Of a DNA stretch of 64,000 nt, positions 1-9,894 are shown piece by piece; the stretch's first letter is position 1; every line of letters begins with the position of its first letter. This stretch comes from Fistulifera solaris (lineage: Eukaryota; Bacillariophyta; Bacillariophyceae; Naviculales; Stauroneidaceae). The notes below the pieces were generated by a model. The model was not told the origin of the DNA. It searched no databases and saw only the letters and a list, made by a program, of their open reading frames with translations. The stretch is taken from the NCBI GenBank assembly GCA_030295235.1, contig AP026158.1, positions 124,001-188,000 of the forward strand. The letters are read 5' to 3'. A program made the translations under genes and the position numbers.

Positions 1-2
1 TT

Positions 3-245
3 TTTGGAAATAACGGACCGAGGAATGATGATGAGGTCAATTGGCTTTATGGTGACGGTTTCTTTATTCAAATGTGTCAAAGGGATCTCCAGCATGAGCC
101 AGTGAATCTGTTACCGTCTCTAGTAGGTGAAATTTTGACCCAAAGTGCCAGTAACGACTTTCGGCGTTCCGCGCTTGTGGTGGCAACGCATGGGGGTGCT
201 CTCTGTGCGTTAGTACAAGATTCGTTGTATTTGTCCGAGCCCTAG
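3..245 (+). CDS. C-terminal end of an unidentified protein (5' end outside the window)
   Basis: An open frame runs in from the left edge for about 80 codons and stops with TAG at 243-245. The visible residues are a normal mix (it ends ...VVATHGGALCALVQDSL) with no low complexity, and no domain is recognised. The gene converges on the arrestin-like gene, leaving about 250 bp between the two stops, which fits a real 3' end in this compact genome. It could be chance coding, but 80 stop-free codons with balanced composition make a gene end more likely. No function is proposed. Confidence 0.5.
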   Translation, partial: FGNNGPRNDDEVNWLYGDGFFIQMCQRDLQHEPVNLLPSLVGEILTQSASNDFRRSALVVATHGGALCALVQDSLYLSEP

Positions 246-498
246 AAAGCTCACCACCATAACGCCTTACTCTAGAGAGCGAGTTTCGTTATCATTCAAA
301 CACAAAAAATACGTTTATTATAGGCAGAAAGTATTTTAGAATTATTGGTCGCCTTTCTAGAAACTGCTGTCTAACTAGGTCTTAGAATGAACGCTGACTC
401 TATTCTTTGTGACCCTACTATTTCGACGAGTGGAACTAGTCCAAGAATTGCAACAAAAGGCTCCGATTCGTGTACGATCGTTATCTTTGCGGTCTCTT

Positions 499-1549
499 TT
501 ACTCTGCATCGTGTCCCCGAACCAGATACACCGGATGCGATAACCGCGGGTTGGTAGTCCGATCCGTAGCGGTTTGAGCAATCACCACCAACGAATGCTC
601 GACCCGTAGTATATTCCCTGACGGATACGATTCACAAGTGATATTGTCGTCGGGAATAGTCAGAAACACTGTCGTTGGAGGAGCCATGACAGCTCCCGGA
701 TTCCCCGACAACCATTCTCGTCGTCCATTGACTTCCAAAGTGGCATCCGCGATCGTCCGTTCCGTTTTGTGCTCAATTTTGTCGCTTCCAACCGACTTCC
801 AGATTATCGTTTCCATTAAACGTACCACAAAATCTTTCAAATCGACTTGACTGCAATTCTCGCCTTGCAAGGTAATTTTAATGGTCGATCCGGTCGTTAC
901 AACGTCCGAAGGTGTACTCCAACCCCAATGAAGGATACCGCGCGGAAACACGACATTGGTGAGAATGTTAACTTTCCGAGGTGTCAAGGCAACGCTCTGT
1001 CCGGGGGGGAATGCAACGTGCGGCTTGTAAATGCAGCGGAACCGTCTCGTGAAAAAGCACTTGGCCTTGTGTAGATATAGCGCGGGCCGTGATTTGATAC
1101 GCAATTTCAAATGTTTGATGTGTCGTAGTGAAATGAAAACTACTGGGTAGAGAAGACGGCAATTCCCAGGCAAAGGGATATTCGTACGACAATTCGTTCT
1201 CCTCTTTCTCGATTTCTAGATCCTTTTCTTCGTTTGATGGTGCGTCCGATTTGTGAGCAAAGGAGTGAAGCGTGTAGGGAAATTTAACAAGAATCTCTTT
1301 TTCGATACGTTGCCTCGTAACAGGATGCAAATTGCCTTCCGTAACGGTTTCTGTCTCATTCGACGTAACTTGTTCGTATCCTAACAATTCGAGTTCAAGG
1401 CGACAGATGCTTTTTGACTCCTTCTCTGGCGTCCAGCTCACACATCCTTGAATCAATTGACCTGCCGTGCAGTGAGTATTTTCAACTTGCAAATGCATGG
1501 ATGACATTTTTCCGCTTGCGTTTACTTGTAGACTTTCATTCAAGTTCAA
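499..1549 (-). CDS. Arrestin-fold protein (arrestin domain-containing family), one apparent frameshift
   Basis: The first part (1549 down to about 1010) reads like an arrestin N domain: a buried-strand start MHLQVENTHCTAGQLIQG, then a LELELLGYEQV strand typical of alpha-arrestins. The second part, in another frame down to 499, carries arrestin C-like strands (VNILTNVVFPRG, IKITLQGENCS, HSLVVIAQT, PVYLVRG). The two frames join at a run of seven G (1003-1009, C on the coding strand); one base fewer gives a continuous protein of about 350 residues. Alpha-arrestins are cytosolic adaptors for membrane-protein trafficking and ubiquitination. No PPxY motif is seen, so a ubiquitin-ligase adaptor role is not supported. 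The start may be 1549 or the Met at 1507. The break is probably an assembly error, but a decaying gene cannot be excluded. Confidence 0.7.
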
Positions 1550-2184
1550 ATGAAAACGAAAATGAATACGATTGCGAGCTTTTCATTACCAGGTACCAGG
1601 TACGTACTGGTACTTTGTAATCCAGATGATTCATTCTCGTGTAATAAGGTTGTAACAGAGAGACACAACCACGGATCAAAATTATTAGCGTCAAGAAGTA
1701 CTCCGGGAGTACTGAGTAGCGGAAGGACGCAATAGCTCGTGACTTTGAAAGAGGGAAAATTATTCCGTCAATTCTGACTTTCTCCTTAGCTCTCTAGGTG
1801 TCCTGACTTAAATAACGTACCGTAGCTTTTTCTGTCACGTTTCCGAAATTATCAAAAAAACAGGTGGTACCGGTATTCACTGATCTCACATTATTTGGCG
1901 GCAATAACGCCAGAGTCACGCTACATAGATCTCATTCCCCTCTTTCTTTCGAATCACGCGGCAAAGAAACTATAACACAGGATCTCAAACAATGACGTTA
2001 TGACTTTACAACCGCGGCACGAACTATCTCGCAACAGTATGTGATGTTCTTACTGCGTGCAATTATCGAAATTTCCATACCCACGCGATTATAGCCAAGA
2101 GCTTACGTTTGCAATTTCTTGTTTTGTTTCGCGGAGTGCACACAATTGTTTCGCATATTCATTCTGTTACGAGTTTACTCAAAC
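1550..2184. other. Divergent intergenic region between arrestin-like and carbonic-anhydrase-like genes
   Basis: No gene is seen. It holds a dense block of GTAC-containing motifs at 1587-1620, with overlapping ACCAGGTACC and GTACTGGTACTTTGTA; the latter is the reverse complement of a motif at 58393. A second GGTACCGGTA lies near 1865. A TGACGT hexamer at 1993-1998 is about 190 bp upstream of the carbonic-anhydrase-like start. Confidence 0.6.
1993..1998 (+). promoter_or_regulatory. TGACGT hexamer, CCRE-like, upstream of the carbonic-anhydrase-like gene
   Basis: TGACGT is the core of the CO2/cAMP-responsive elements described in promoters of diatom carbonic anhydrase genes. Here it lies about 190 bp before the start codon of an alpha-CA-like gene. 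A hexamer occurs often by chance, so this rests on position only. Confidence 0.25.
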
Positions 2185-3813
2185 ATGAAAAACTTCTTGA
2201 TAGCTTTGATCGTTTTGGCATGTTGGATAGGCAGCGCTATTGCCACGGATGCTGCCAATTTAGATCGTTTCAACTACGAGACAACCGTCCAAGCGAACGG
2301 TCAGAATGACTATGGCCCCCAAGATTGGGGGCGCGTTCAATGCCTCGACAAGGACGTTTGCTTGGGCTACCCAGATTCCTTTGATGAAGCTATCGGTTGG
2401 TCCTATCGCGAAAATTCGTGTCGTTGGTGCCCTCCCGGAAGTCGCGATTGTGGTGTGCATCACCAAAGTCCCATAAACCTCTATCGTCAAGTCACTCAAA
2501 CCAGTGATCCCTTGTACAACAAATGCATTGATGGACACAAGATGATCTTCTTTGATGGAACGTGTAGCTGGGATGATTTGGTGCGACAAAATGCGTTCTC
2601 GATCGAACGCCACGCACTCAAAATCATCCAACCCACCGAGCTCATGCCAGATGGAAGATATCGCATTGCGTGTCGAGATCCATCCATTGGACGTCGTTTC
2701 CCCCGATTGGATTACGCCAAAGGCTTTTCGCATTGGTGGCATTTAAGTCATACGGATTTGCACGTGCCTTCGGAACACACACAAAATGGAAAACGATACG
2801 ATGGTGAATTGCAGATGTATCAATTTTACTCTGTGTCTGGCTTAGAAGCGGGCGTCAACAATGAGGTAAGTCTGATGAGGTTTGTGCGTTTAGTTTGTAT
2901 GCTTCCCAACACCAGACTAACGAGTCTTATGCCTTCCCACACCAATATAGATGGGAACTGTCTCAGTCTTTCTGCAAGCCTACGACGATAGCCCTGATTA
3001 CGACATGTTAAATCGTGTCATTTGTCAATGGCGAGAGGTCGAAGAACAAACGCGTAGGGGCTGTGGGTTGCCCAGCGTCAGTGCCCCATACGACGGTTGT
3101 CACTCGTCCAGACGACAACTCCGCGCAACATCCTCCAGCGCTAACACAACGTTGCCGTCCAAGCCAATGTCGGTACACGATATTATATTGCATAATTATC
3201 TGAATCCCGACGACACAAAGATCATGGTGATGGAGGACGACGATATTACCGAGCCCAGCGATCAAGATGACATGAAGTGGGCCATCTTTGTCCAGCAGCA
3301 GGAAGAGGCGGAACACCAGAATCATCGTCGTCAATTGACGAATCATCATCACGTCCGTCCTTGGCACAACTACTGGCCTCTCGTTGGCGTCCAGACAGAG
3401 TATTATTACCGATACGGTGGCACCCAAACGGTCCCTCCCTGCTACGGTCGATTTGTGCGGGGCAACAATCGCGCCCAAACCAACAATTGGCGCGTCATGA
3501 AAGATCCGATTCGTATTTCCAAGAGACAATTGGCTGAATTGCACCGCTTGTTGCGCGAGCGTATTGCTCCCCCGGTGATCCTTTGGTGGCTTGTCAAGCC
3601 GATACGGCCGCCAAAGTCGATCCAGTCACCGGCTTTGTCGATGTAGCACGGCCTTTACAAGGCAATCAAAAAGCTCACCACATGGTGTATTGTGAATGCG
3701 AGAACTGGGGCAGTCAGTGGCAAGCCGATCAGGAGTGGTGTCGTACGTATCGCAACGACAAGGATGCTCGTTTGTTTCAGCATCCTTACAACTTTTATAC
3801 CGATGGGTTTTAG
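2185..3813 (+). CDS. Secreted alpha-carbonic-anhydrase-like protein, one intron and one apparent frameshift
   Basis: The start at 2185 gives a clear signal peptide (MKNFLIALIVLACWIGSAIA). Exon 1 ends at 2865; an 85-bp GT-AG intron (2866-2950) joins in phase 0. Alpha-CA landmarks are HHQSPINL, a His-rich FSHWWHL segment, PSEHTQNGKRYDGELQM and, near the C-terminus, GTQTVPPCYG followed by NWRVMKDPIRISKRQL. The canonical third zinc ligand (ELH in animal CAs) appears as ELQ, and the first two His are not in plain HxH spacing, so hydration of CO2 is doubtful; a CA-related protein is as likely. A run of five C at 3569-3573 seems one base short; with six, the frame continues to the stop at 3811. About 515 residues, with an acidic/His-rich insertion mid-domain. 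It enters the secretory pathway; no plastid F at +1 is evident. Confidence 0.75.
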
Positions 3814-4565
3814 ATGTTGTCCAGTAAAATCGCAGTGAATTTTATAGTAAGAAAAATACATGTTTTTCTTTCCCATCGTTGCTTGTGCGTGAAAGTGTGT
3901 TTGCAATATTCCGCCAGTCATCATTTGCTCCGTCGCCTCATTTATTTGCGCGCGAACCCGATCGGCCCACTCAGCAAAGAATATACGCCTCCCTGGCAAA
4001 ATAACGCATGAACCCCCCGTTTTCCAGCGTTTCGTTTGCGCCGATTGCCCAAACTTGTGTCGAGCATTATCGGTCGTTCCCTTTTGCTTTTCCCTCGACA
4101 TTGCTGTAGATTTGTTGCAAGGCTGCTGGCTTATTTGAAGCAGAAGCAAATGAATGCATTCTTATTCTATTGTTGTTATTATTTAATATTACGTAGTATA
4201 TGTTAGGGCAATTCGACATTCGACAACGAAAAAAAAACGCGGCTGACTTCGTCGTCATGACTGAAATCAAGTCGTGATAATGTCTTGCAGCACTTGGGAT
4301 GTACAGTATACGTACGGAAGAGAAGGTCCGCAATGCAGTTAGAGTTATAATAAAAACAAATGACCTTCGTAAGGAAGCAAAAACGACAATCGTTAGTGAG
4401 CATGAACTCGTACTCATGATTTAGCTTCAACACTTGCGATCCAGCAAAAATAAATAATATACCTCTCGACAAAGAGCTTTCGATAAAAATATTCAAGGCA
4501 TATGCCACTTCGAATTTTATTCAACCGTGATCTGTTTTAAAACAGGAAAGGAGTTGTCTTCTTTC
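3814..4565. other. Intergenic region between two convergent gene ends
   Basis: Both neighbours end here. AT-rich stretches near 4165-4210 and 4330-4460 may hold polyadenylation signals. One copy of the recurrent TCATGACTGA motif is at 4255-4264. No gene is seen. Confidence 0.5.
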
Positions 4566-5846
4566 TTATAAGCGGGTTCCCTTTCCTTTTCCATACACTC
4601 CCTCTTTTCCAGGCCGTGAACTTCCCTTTCCGGACACAGAAGAACTCCCTTTGCCGTAAGTTGCACCACCTTTTCCCAAACCACTATCTATTCCATTGCC
4701 TTTTCCCAAACCACTACCTTTACCAGAATTGTTACTTTTTCTTGAACTGGCTTTTTTCGGAACTGCTGCCTTTCCCCGAAATGCCTTTGCCGGAACTCCT
4801 ACCGTTGCCCGCACTACCCTTGCCGGACGGTTGGTGGCTCTTTTGGATTTCTTGCGGTATTCCGCCTCGTACAAATGGGTTGGAGAATCCGACATGGACG
4901 GTGTGTAGGTTGACGGTACAACCGTGGAGGTGGTTACGAATGGAATGGTGGGCTCTAAAGTGGGAACATCCGATGGCATTTCAGATAAGAGGGTGGGTAC
5001 CGATGAAGGCATGGTCGTAGGTATGGTTGTGACAGCCGGAACTGGTGTGACCAGTTTCGTGGGTGTTTCAGACGACACTAGGGTGGGTACTTCTGAACTA
5101 GCCACTACTGCAGTTGGAAGAATTGTTTCAGTTGCTTGGAACAGTGTTGGTAAATTCGTGGGCCGTGACGATGGTGGTGATGATACGGTGGGCACAGTCG
5201 TCGTTGGCTTGGTCGTTGTGAGTTCGATCGTTGTCGGTACCATCGTCATCGGCGGTGTCGTTGCATTACTGATTACTTCTTGTAAGCATAAATTATGAAA
5301 CGTCCATCCCATGGAAAGTGACCGAATCAAAATTGTGACCGTATTATTAGGGATGTTCGTCAAATTCAAGGACGTGGTGACGGGATGGAAGCTATTCCAG
5401 TCTTCTGTGACCGCCAACGAATCGACCGTCGCATAAATTTCTTGCGTCTCATAATCTTCGACGCGAAAACTCCCCTCGCCGAGTGGACTCGTGATACTCA
5501 TAGTCAAATTGTAAATTGTGGTGGTGGTGGTGTTATTATTATTGAGCGGAATCGAATACGCCAACCAATCGCCTTCATCCAACCATCCAATATGGTTGCA
5601 ATCGATGACAATGCCTTTAGATTGCATGAAATTACTGGCATTAAAAAAGACTTGACATTGACTGTGATTGTATTCATTTGTAGGCAAATTGTAGTCATCG
5701 ACGGCATCAGGTTGAAACATATCCGGAGTGACGAGTTTGAGTGTCACACCATTCTTTTCGACGTATTCGAGATTCCGACGGACTTGTTGTGCCCGAATTG
5801 GAGAAAGGAGGAGGAGGAGAAGGAACCAGGGCAGTGATCTCGACAT
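4566..5846 (-). CDS. Secreted CBM6-like protein with PT-rich linker and silaffin-like K/S/G tail
   Basis: Protein of 426 residues with signal peptide (MSRSLPWFLLLLLLSPIRAQ). Residues about 65-195 form one carbohydrate-binding-module-6-like beta sandwich: GWLDEGDWLAYSIPL, SITSPLGEGSFRVEDYET and SLSMGWTFHNLCL match the GW(I/L)D.GDW, SP.G.G and .GW(N/T). landmarks. Then comes a long Ser/Thr/Pro/Val linker (about 200-330) suited to O-glycosylation. A strongly basic C-terminal part follows with many KxxK and GKG steps (KKASSRKSNNSGKG, GLGKGNG, YGKGSSS), like silaffins and other silica-associated proteins. CBM6 modules bind beta-glucan or xylan-type chains. Inference: a wall protein tethering polysaccharide to silica. 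It is the first of three CBM6-like genes on this strand within 6.4 kb. The reading frame is intact. Confidence 0.8.
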   Translation of the reverse strand: MSRSLPWFLLLLLLSPIRAQQVRRNLEYVEKNGVTLKLVTPDMFQPDAVDDYNLPTNEYNHSQCQVFFNASNFMQSKGIVIDCNHIGWLDEGDWLAYSIPLNNNNTTTTTIYNLTMSITSPLGEGSFRVEDYETQEIYATVDSLAVTEDWNSFHPVTTSLNLTNIPNNTVTILIRSLSMGWTFHNLCLQEVISNATTPPMTMVPTTIELTTTKPTTTVPTVSSPPSSRPTNLPTLFQATETILPTAVVASSEVPTLVSSETPTKLVTPVPAVTTIPTTMPSSVPTLLSEMPSDVPTLEPTIPFVTTSTVVPSTYTPSMSDSPTHLYEAEYRKKSKRATNRPARVVRATVGVPAKAFRGKAAVPKKASSRKSNNSGKGSGLGKGNGIDSGLGKGGATYGKGSSSVSGKGSSRPGKEGVYGKGKGTRL

Positions 5847-6390
5847 CGTCGTGTATGTGCTGTGTGCAGTTGCTTATGACATAATAATAATAGGAGTATC
5901 TGAAGAAGGTTTCCGAGAGACGATGATGTGTTGTTGGGCTTCCTGTCTTTTTTTTGTTCTGTTTGTAGTGGATTTTCGTTTGCTAGAAAAAGTCCCGAAA
6001 ATTCAAAATTTTGGATGAAACGCGGTATGACGAAATGTCAATCTTTACGAGCTCCTCTCCGATGCGACGGGTGACGAACGCACCACACACGTTAGTGCCC
6101 AAGAAAAAAAAAAGTGAACGCGAGGAGCGACAATAATCATACAAATTATTACTACCTGGTACTACGTAGCAAAGGAACGACAAAACGACAATGATAATAA
6201 AAGAGAAAAAAGACCTTCATCTTTCTCATTTGACCATTTGCTTCCGATTATCATTCTAGTTATGCAAGATGAGATGACTGCAAGGAGGAATATTCAGATT
6301 GAAAGCCTTCCTTTGAGGAGAAGAACAAGAAGAAGAAGAACAAGAAGGGAAAGGAAACGGCGACACGAGTATTCTTCCTCTTTTGTAATC
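5847..6390. other. Divergent promoter region between the CBM6-like gene and the helicase
   Basis: About 540 bp with no convincing gene. ACTACCTGGTACTACGTAG at 6151-6169 belongs to the recurrent GTAC motif class. The purine-rich stretch 6280-6365 is open in the helicase frame but precedes the signal peptide and is treated as leader. Confidence 0.5.
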
Positions 6391-7929
6391 ATGAAGAAAC
6401 ACTCCAATTTACTTTCCTTTCTTGTATCATTCTTTGCTTTCTTCATCCTTCTAGCACCTTTATCGACAACAAACTCCTTTCTTTTGACAACCAAAAACAC
6501 TCGACCCCTTCCATTCTTCATCGCTAGCATCTACCAAAGTGACGGCGCCTTGGATCAAACAGATACTTTATTGCAGCGTTATCAATACCAATTACCCTCT
6601 TGGTTATTACAACGATGTCAGGATTTGGGTTATATACATCCCACACGCATTCAAATAGCCGCTCTCGATGTTTTATTGCTAGACGAACACAAACCCGATG
6701 TCGTGATACAAGCCGAAACGGGTAGTGGCAAAACCTTGTGTTATTTGTTACCTACACTGGCAGCGATCGATCCCACGCGATCGACAGTGCAAGCCATCCT
6801 GGTGGTACCGACCCGAGAATTGGGACTCCAAGTCGCCAAAGTCGCGAAACGTCTCGTCGCGGCTTCTCCCCACAAAATCTATATCATGAGTGTGTTGCAG
6901 GGCAGTCAGAATCGTCGACAACGGGCTTGGGCCTGGGCAGAACCACCGCAAGTTGTGATTGGAACACCGGAAGAATTGTCAAAAATGGTTCAATTGGGTG
7001 GTATCAAACGTTACAATAGTATTGAAATGGTCGTCGTCGATGAAGTTGATGCTTGTTTGTTGAACAATGCCGGGAGTTTGCAACTAGCGGCCTCGCCATT
7101 GCACGAATTGTTATCGAAACAATTGAGTGCGACATTTTTAGACAAAGACGAAGTTGAAGATACAATGGGAGCTTTGTCGTCGACTCGTCCCAAACGACGA
7201 TTGCACGCCCGGCAAACGATCTTGTGCTCTGCTACCATTCCTCAACACAAACATTTTATCAAACAATGTGTCCAGAATCGATGGACGACGACTGAACCCG
7301 TTTTGGTGGCGCTACAAACGGGAGAGCAATTGTTACCACCGACCTTGGAACATGTGTATATGGTATGTCGTCCCGAAACCAAATTGGCGGCGTTGAAACG
7401 ATTTTTTCGCAAATTGTTATCCTCTCCGGTGCCTTTTAAAGTACTGGTGTTTGCCGAAGAACAACGGCCTTTGGAAGAAATGGCACTAGCGTTGGCGTGG
7501 GAAGCAGAACACGGTGTGTATTGGCAAGAATCCACGGCGAAAGCAGTGCAAGACAATCCAACAGACAAACCGATTCAGGCGATCACGGCAGTGTTGCGCT
7601 ATCAAGATAATCTGACGCAGCGTGCGGCAGCGATGGATGCCTTCACAAGATCGGACGACGACATTGTGCGTGTTCTCTTTTCCACCGATTTGGCAGCACG
7701 AGGTTTAGATGTCGCCAATGTCACGCACGTCATTCATTTCGATTTACCTCCGGATGCCGATACGTACGTTCATCGCGCGGGGCGTACAGGACGACTGGGT
7801 CGTTCAGGACAAGTTCTCAGTTTCGTGGCGCCGGAACAAGAATTTGTGTTGAATCGTTTGGCGAACAAACTGTCGCTCGACTTGCGATGCGTTGCGCGAC
7901 AAAAGAAGGCGACATCCAAAGCAAATTAA
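6391..7929 (+). CDS. Plastid-targeted DEAD-box-type RNA helicase with a DEVD motif II
   Basis: Superfamily 2 RNA helicase of 512 residues from the Met at 6391. This start is preferred over an upstream in-frame one at 6238 because it begins a signal peptide ending LSTTNS followed by F, the bipartite plastid signal of diatoms. Motifs in order: Q-motif-like PTRIQIAAL, motif I AETGSGKT, Ia VPTRELGLQ, GTPEEL, motif II DEVD rather than DEAD, motif III SAT, IV-like FKVLVFAEE, V STDLAARGLDVANVTHVIHF and VI HRAGRTGRLG. All residues needed for ATP hydrolysis are present. Likely role: RNA unwinding in plastid rRNA maturation or translation. The frame is intact, unlike many neighbours. The closest partner organelle could be the mitochondrion if the signal peptide reading is wrong. 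Confidence 0.85.
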   Translation: MKKHSNLLSFLVSFFAFFILLAPLSTTNSFLLTTKNTRPLPFFIASIYQSDGALDQTDTLLQRYQYQLPSWLLQRCQDLGYIHPTRIQIAALDVLLLDEHKPDVVIQAETGSGKTLCYLLPTLAAIDPTRSTVQAILVVPTRELGLQVAKVAKRLVAASPHKIYIMSVLQGSQNRRQRAWAWAEPPQVVIGTPEELSKMVQLGGIKRYNSIEMVVVDEVDACLLNNAGSLQLAASPLHELLSKQLSATFLDKDEVEDTMGALSSTRPKRRLHARQTILCSATIPQHKHFIKQCVQNRWTTTEPVLVALQTGEQLLPPTLEHVYMVCRPETKLAALKRFFRKLLSSPVPFKVLVFAEEQRPLEEMALALAWEAEHGVYWQESTAKAVQDNPTDKPIQAITAVLRYQDNLTQRAAAMDAFTRSDDDIVRVLFSTDLAARGLDVANVTHVIHFDLPPDADTYVHRAGRTGRLGRSGQVLSFVAPEQEFVLNRLANKLSLDLRCVARQKKATSKAN

Positions 7930-8028
7930 AAAAGATACAATAAAGTTGATTTATGTATTACATCATATCATTGAATAAATTGGTTTATTACGAGACACAG
8001 GGCAGCGACTAGTCAGCAGATTTTTGAA

Positions 8029-9356
8029 CTAAGTCCAAAACCACGTGTCTGGATTCGAATCTGATCGAACGGGTGAAGACTGTGTCATTTCCTTGTCTCG
8101 TTGTTGTTGTTGTTGCTGAACTTCCGAGCGAGACACGACCGGCGCTGCTTGTTCTCGGGGTGCCCATGTGGGTGGCCTAACGGGAGCACGTGTCGGTTGT
8201 GCCAAGCGAGTGGTGGTCGGTGACAGCGTTGGCAGCAACGTTGGTCGAGCGCTTGGCTTGGACACGGGTGATCGTGTCGGTGTTCCGGTGGGGACTGGTG
8301 TTGCCAGCGTAGTTGGCCTATCGCTAGGTGCTTGCGAGGGATTGGCACTGGTCTTGATTTCTAGTAGCTCGAAGGATAACCACAGCATGTTCCAACCTTC
8401 TTGGACTGGTACGAGCCGCAACGTCAGGGCACCGCCGGGGAATTGCACAACATTACTGATAGTTTCCCAAATTTGCCAGTCTCCTGTTTTGGGGAATGAC
8501 GAAATTTTGCATAGATTTGCATGGTTTCATTGTTCATTATTTGAAAGGCACCCTGCCCCTCTGGACTCGATATCCGTGCTTTGAAATCATACGTTTCCGA
8601 ATACGGCAATTGAATGTTGTATATCACATAATCGGATGGATCCAACCATCCTATGTTCTCCAATCCCTCGGACGATGTTTGCAATTCAGCTCCGTGTAGA
8701 AGGACAAAGTTATCTGCCGCAATCATCGTAAAGTAATTGGGAGGAATCGTAGTAGTCTCCGTTGGAATGGCAGGAGCGAACATTGGTGCATTGACCGTGG
8801 TTTTTCCAAACTCGTTTTCTGATCGTGTCGGATCAAGCGGCTGGAATGAAAAATCCTTCAAATTCCAGCCACCTTGCAACGATCGAATTTCCAAGGGTAC
8901 ATCACCGGTAGGTAATTCCACTGTCACACGGATGGCTTGCCAGCGATTATTATTCCCGACAGAAGGTATACTAAAAATGGTCGCATATTTGGTGCGGGTT
9001 TCCGCATTCCCCACGACAAAGGATCCAGCACCAAAGGGACTAAAAACATTCAATTCCATAACATACCATCCGGCGACCGGTATATGCACATCGTATCGCA
9101 ACCAATCGTCCGCATCCAACGATCCAACGTAATCGGCTCCTTCTACCGTATCAACGCCGTACATGGATATATAATCGGTTCCATGAATAATAAAGATGTT
9201 GCTCGAATTGTGGCTATTCATGAGATACCACATGTTCGATCCACGCGTTTGCACGGACGTAGCATTGTGTGATGACAACGATAGTATTATTAGAAAGAGA
9301 GGCAAAGCCAGGATACGACTACATGGTCTGATAGAGCGTTTCTTCATCATCATCAT
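8029..9356 (-). CDS. Secreted protein with two CBM6-like domains, one apparent frameshift
   Basis: Starts with a poly-Met/basic leader and signal peptide (LALPLFLIILSLSSHNATS). The first CBM6-like domain has GSLDADDWLRYDVHIP, NVFSPFGAGSFVVG and SLQGGWNLKDFSF. A Thr/Pro linker leads to a second with GWLDPSDYVIYNIQLP and RISSPEGQGAFQI, which continues in another frame as LTLRLVPVQEGWNMLWLSFE. The shift falls at a T4 run (A on the coding strand) at 8505-8508; one extra base restores a protein that aligns through the domain with the neighbour at 9895-10941. A Pro/Thr/Arg-rich tail with a short Gln run ends at 8029. Without the correction the protein would stop in the second domain. Extracellular glycan binding is inferred; no catalytic domain is present. 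Confidence 0.75.
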
Positions 9357-9894
9357 CTTTGACGTTGAGATTCATTAGGGAATTTCGAAATGCGATCTAT
9401 GGGCGGAATGAATGGTGTTTGTTCTCCACTTTCATTGGAGATGATGAGAATTTTCATGGGACTTTCGTTTGTTGTATACCCTGCAGAATACGGGGAGTAC
9501 ATTACGAGACAATTTGCACTAGACGCAAACATAGCTCTTATCATAGTTCATTACAAAGTAGTCAGTTGACATTTTACGAGAAAACAAAGAATGTACAGGT
9601 TCCACGACCACAGACAATACGATAATACGATGTGCGTATTTCGCCTTCGCAATTTCTGACGCCACGATGTCACGCATCATTTTCATCACATACAAAGTAC
9701 ATCATCACTCCAAGTGACGGGAAAGGTTGAGAATGAAAAATAGGAAAAAGGGCTAAGGTCGCCAAAACTGCAAGGTAAACTAATGATCGCAATAATTACT
9801 CTAGCTCAGCTGCTATGCAACTTGAGTACAAAGTAGTAGGTTTTTGTCCATTACTCCTTATGTTACAGGAGCCAATATTCGAAAAGAATGTAGA
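9357..9894. other. Intergenic region between tandem CBM6-like genes
   Basis: About 540 bp, presumably the promoter of the gene ending at 8029. It contains two TACAAAGTA copies (9691-9699 and 9827-9835). No gene is seen. Confidence 0.5.

Noticed and set aside
499-1549. Programmed frameshifting as the cause of the arrestin-like gene break
   Set aside because: The same type of break, in runs of all four bases and in both directions, occurs in a dozen unrelated genes; a sequencing or assembly cause is simpler.
3008-3544. 178-codon minus-strand open frame under the carbonic-anhydrase-like gene
   Set aside because: Antisense shadow of a strongly supported exon.
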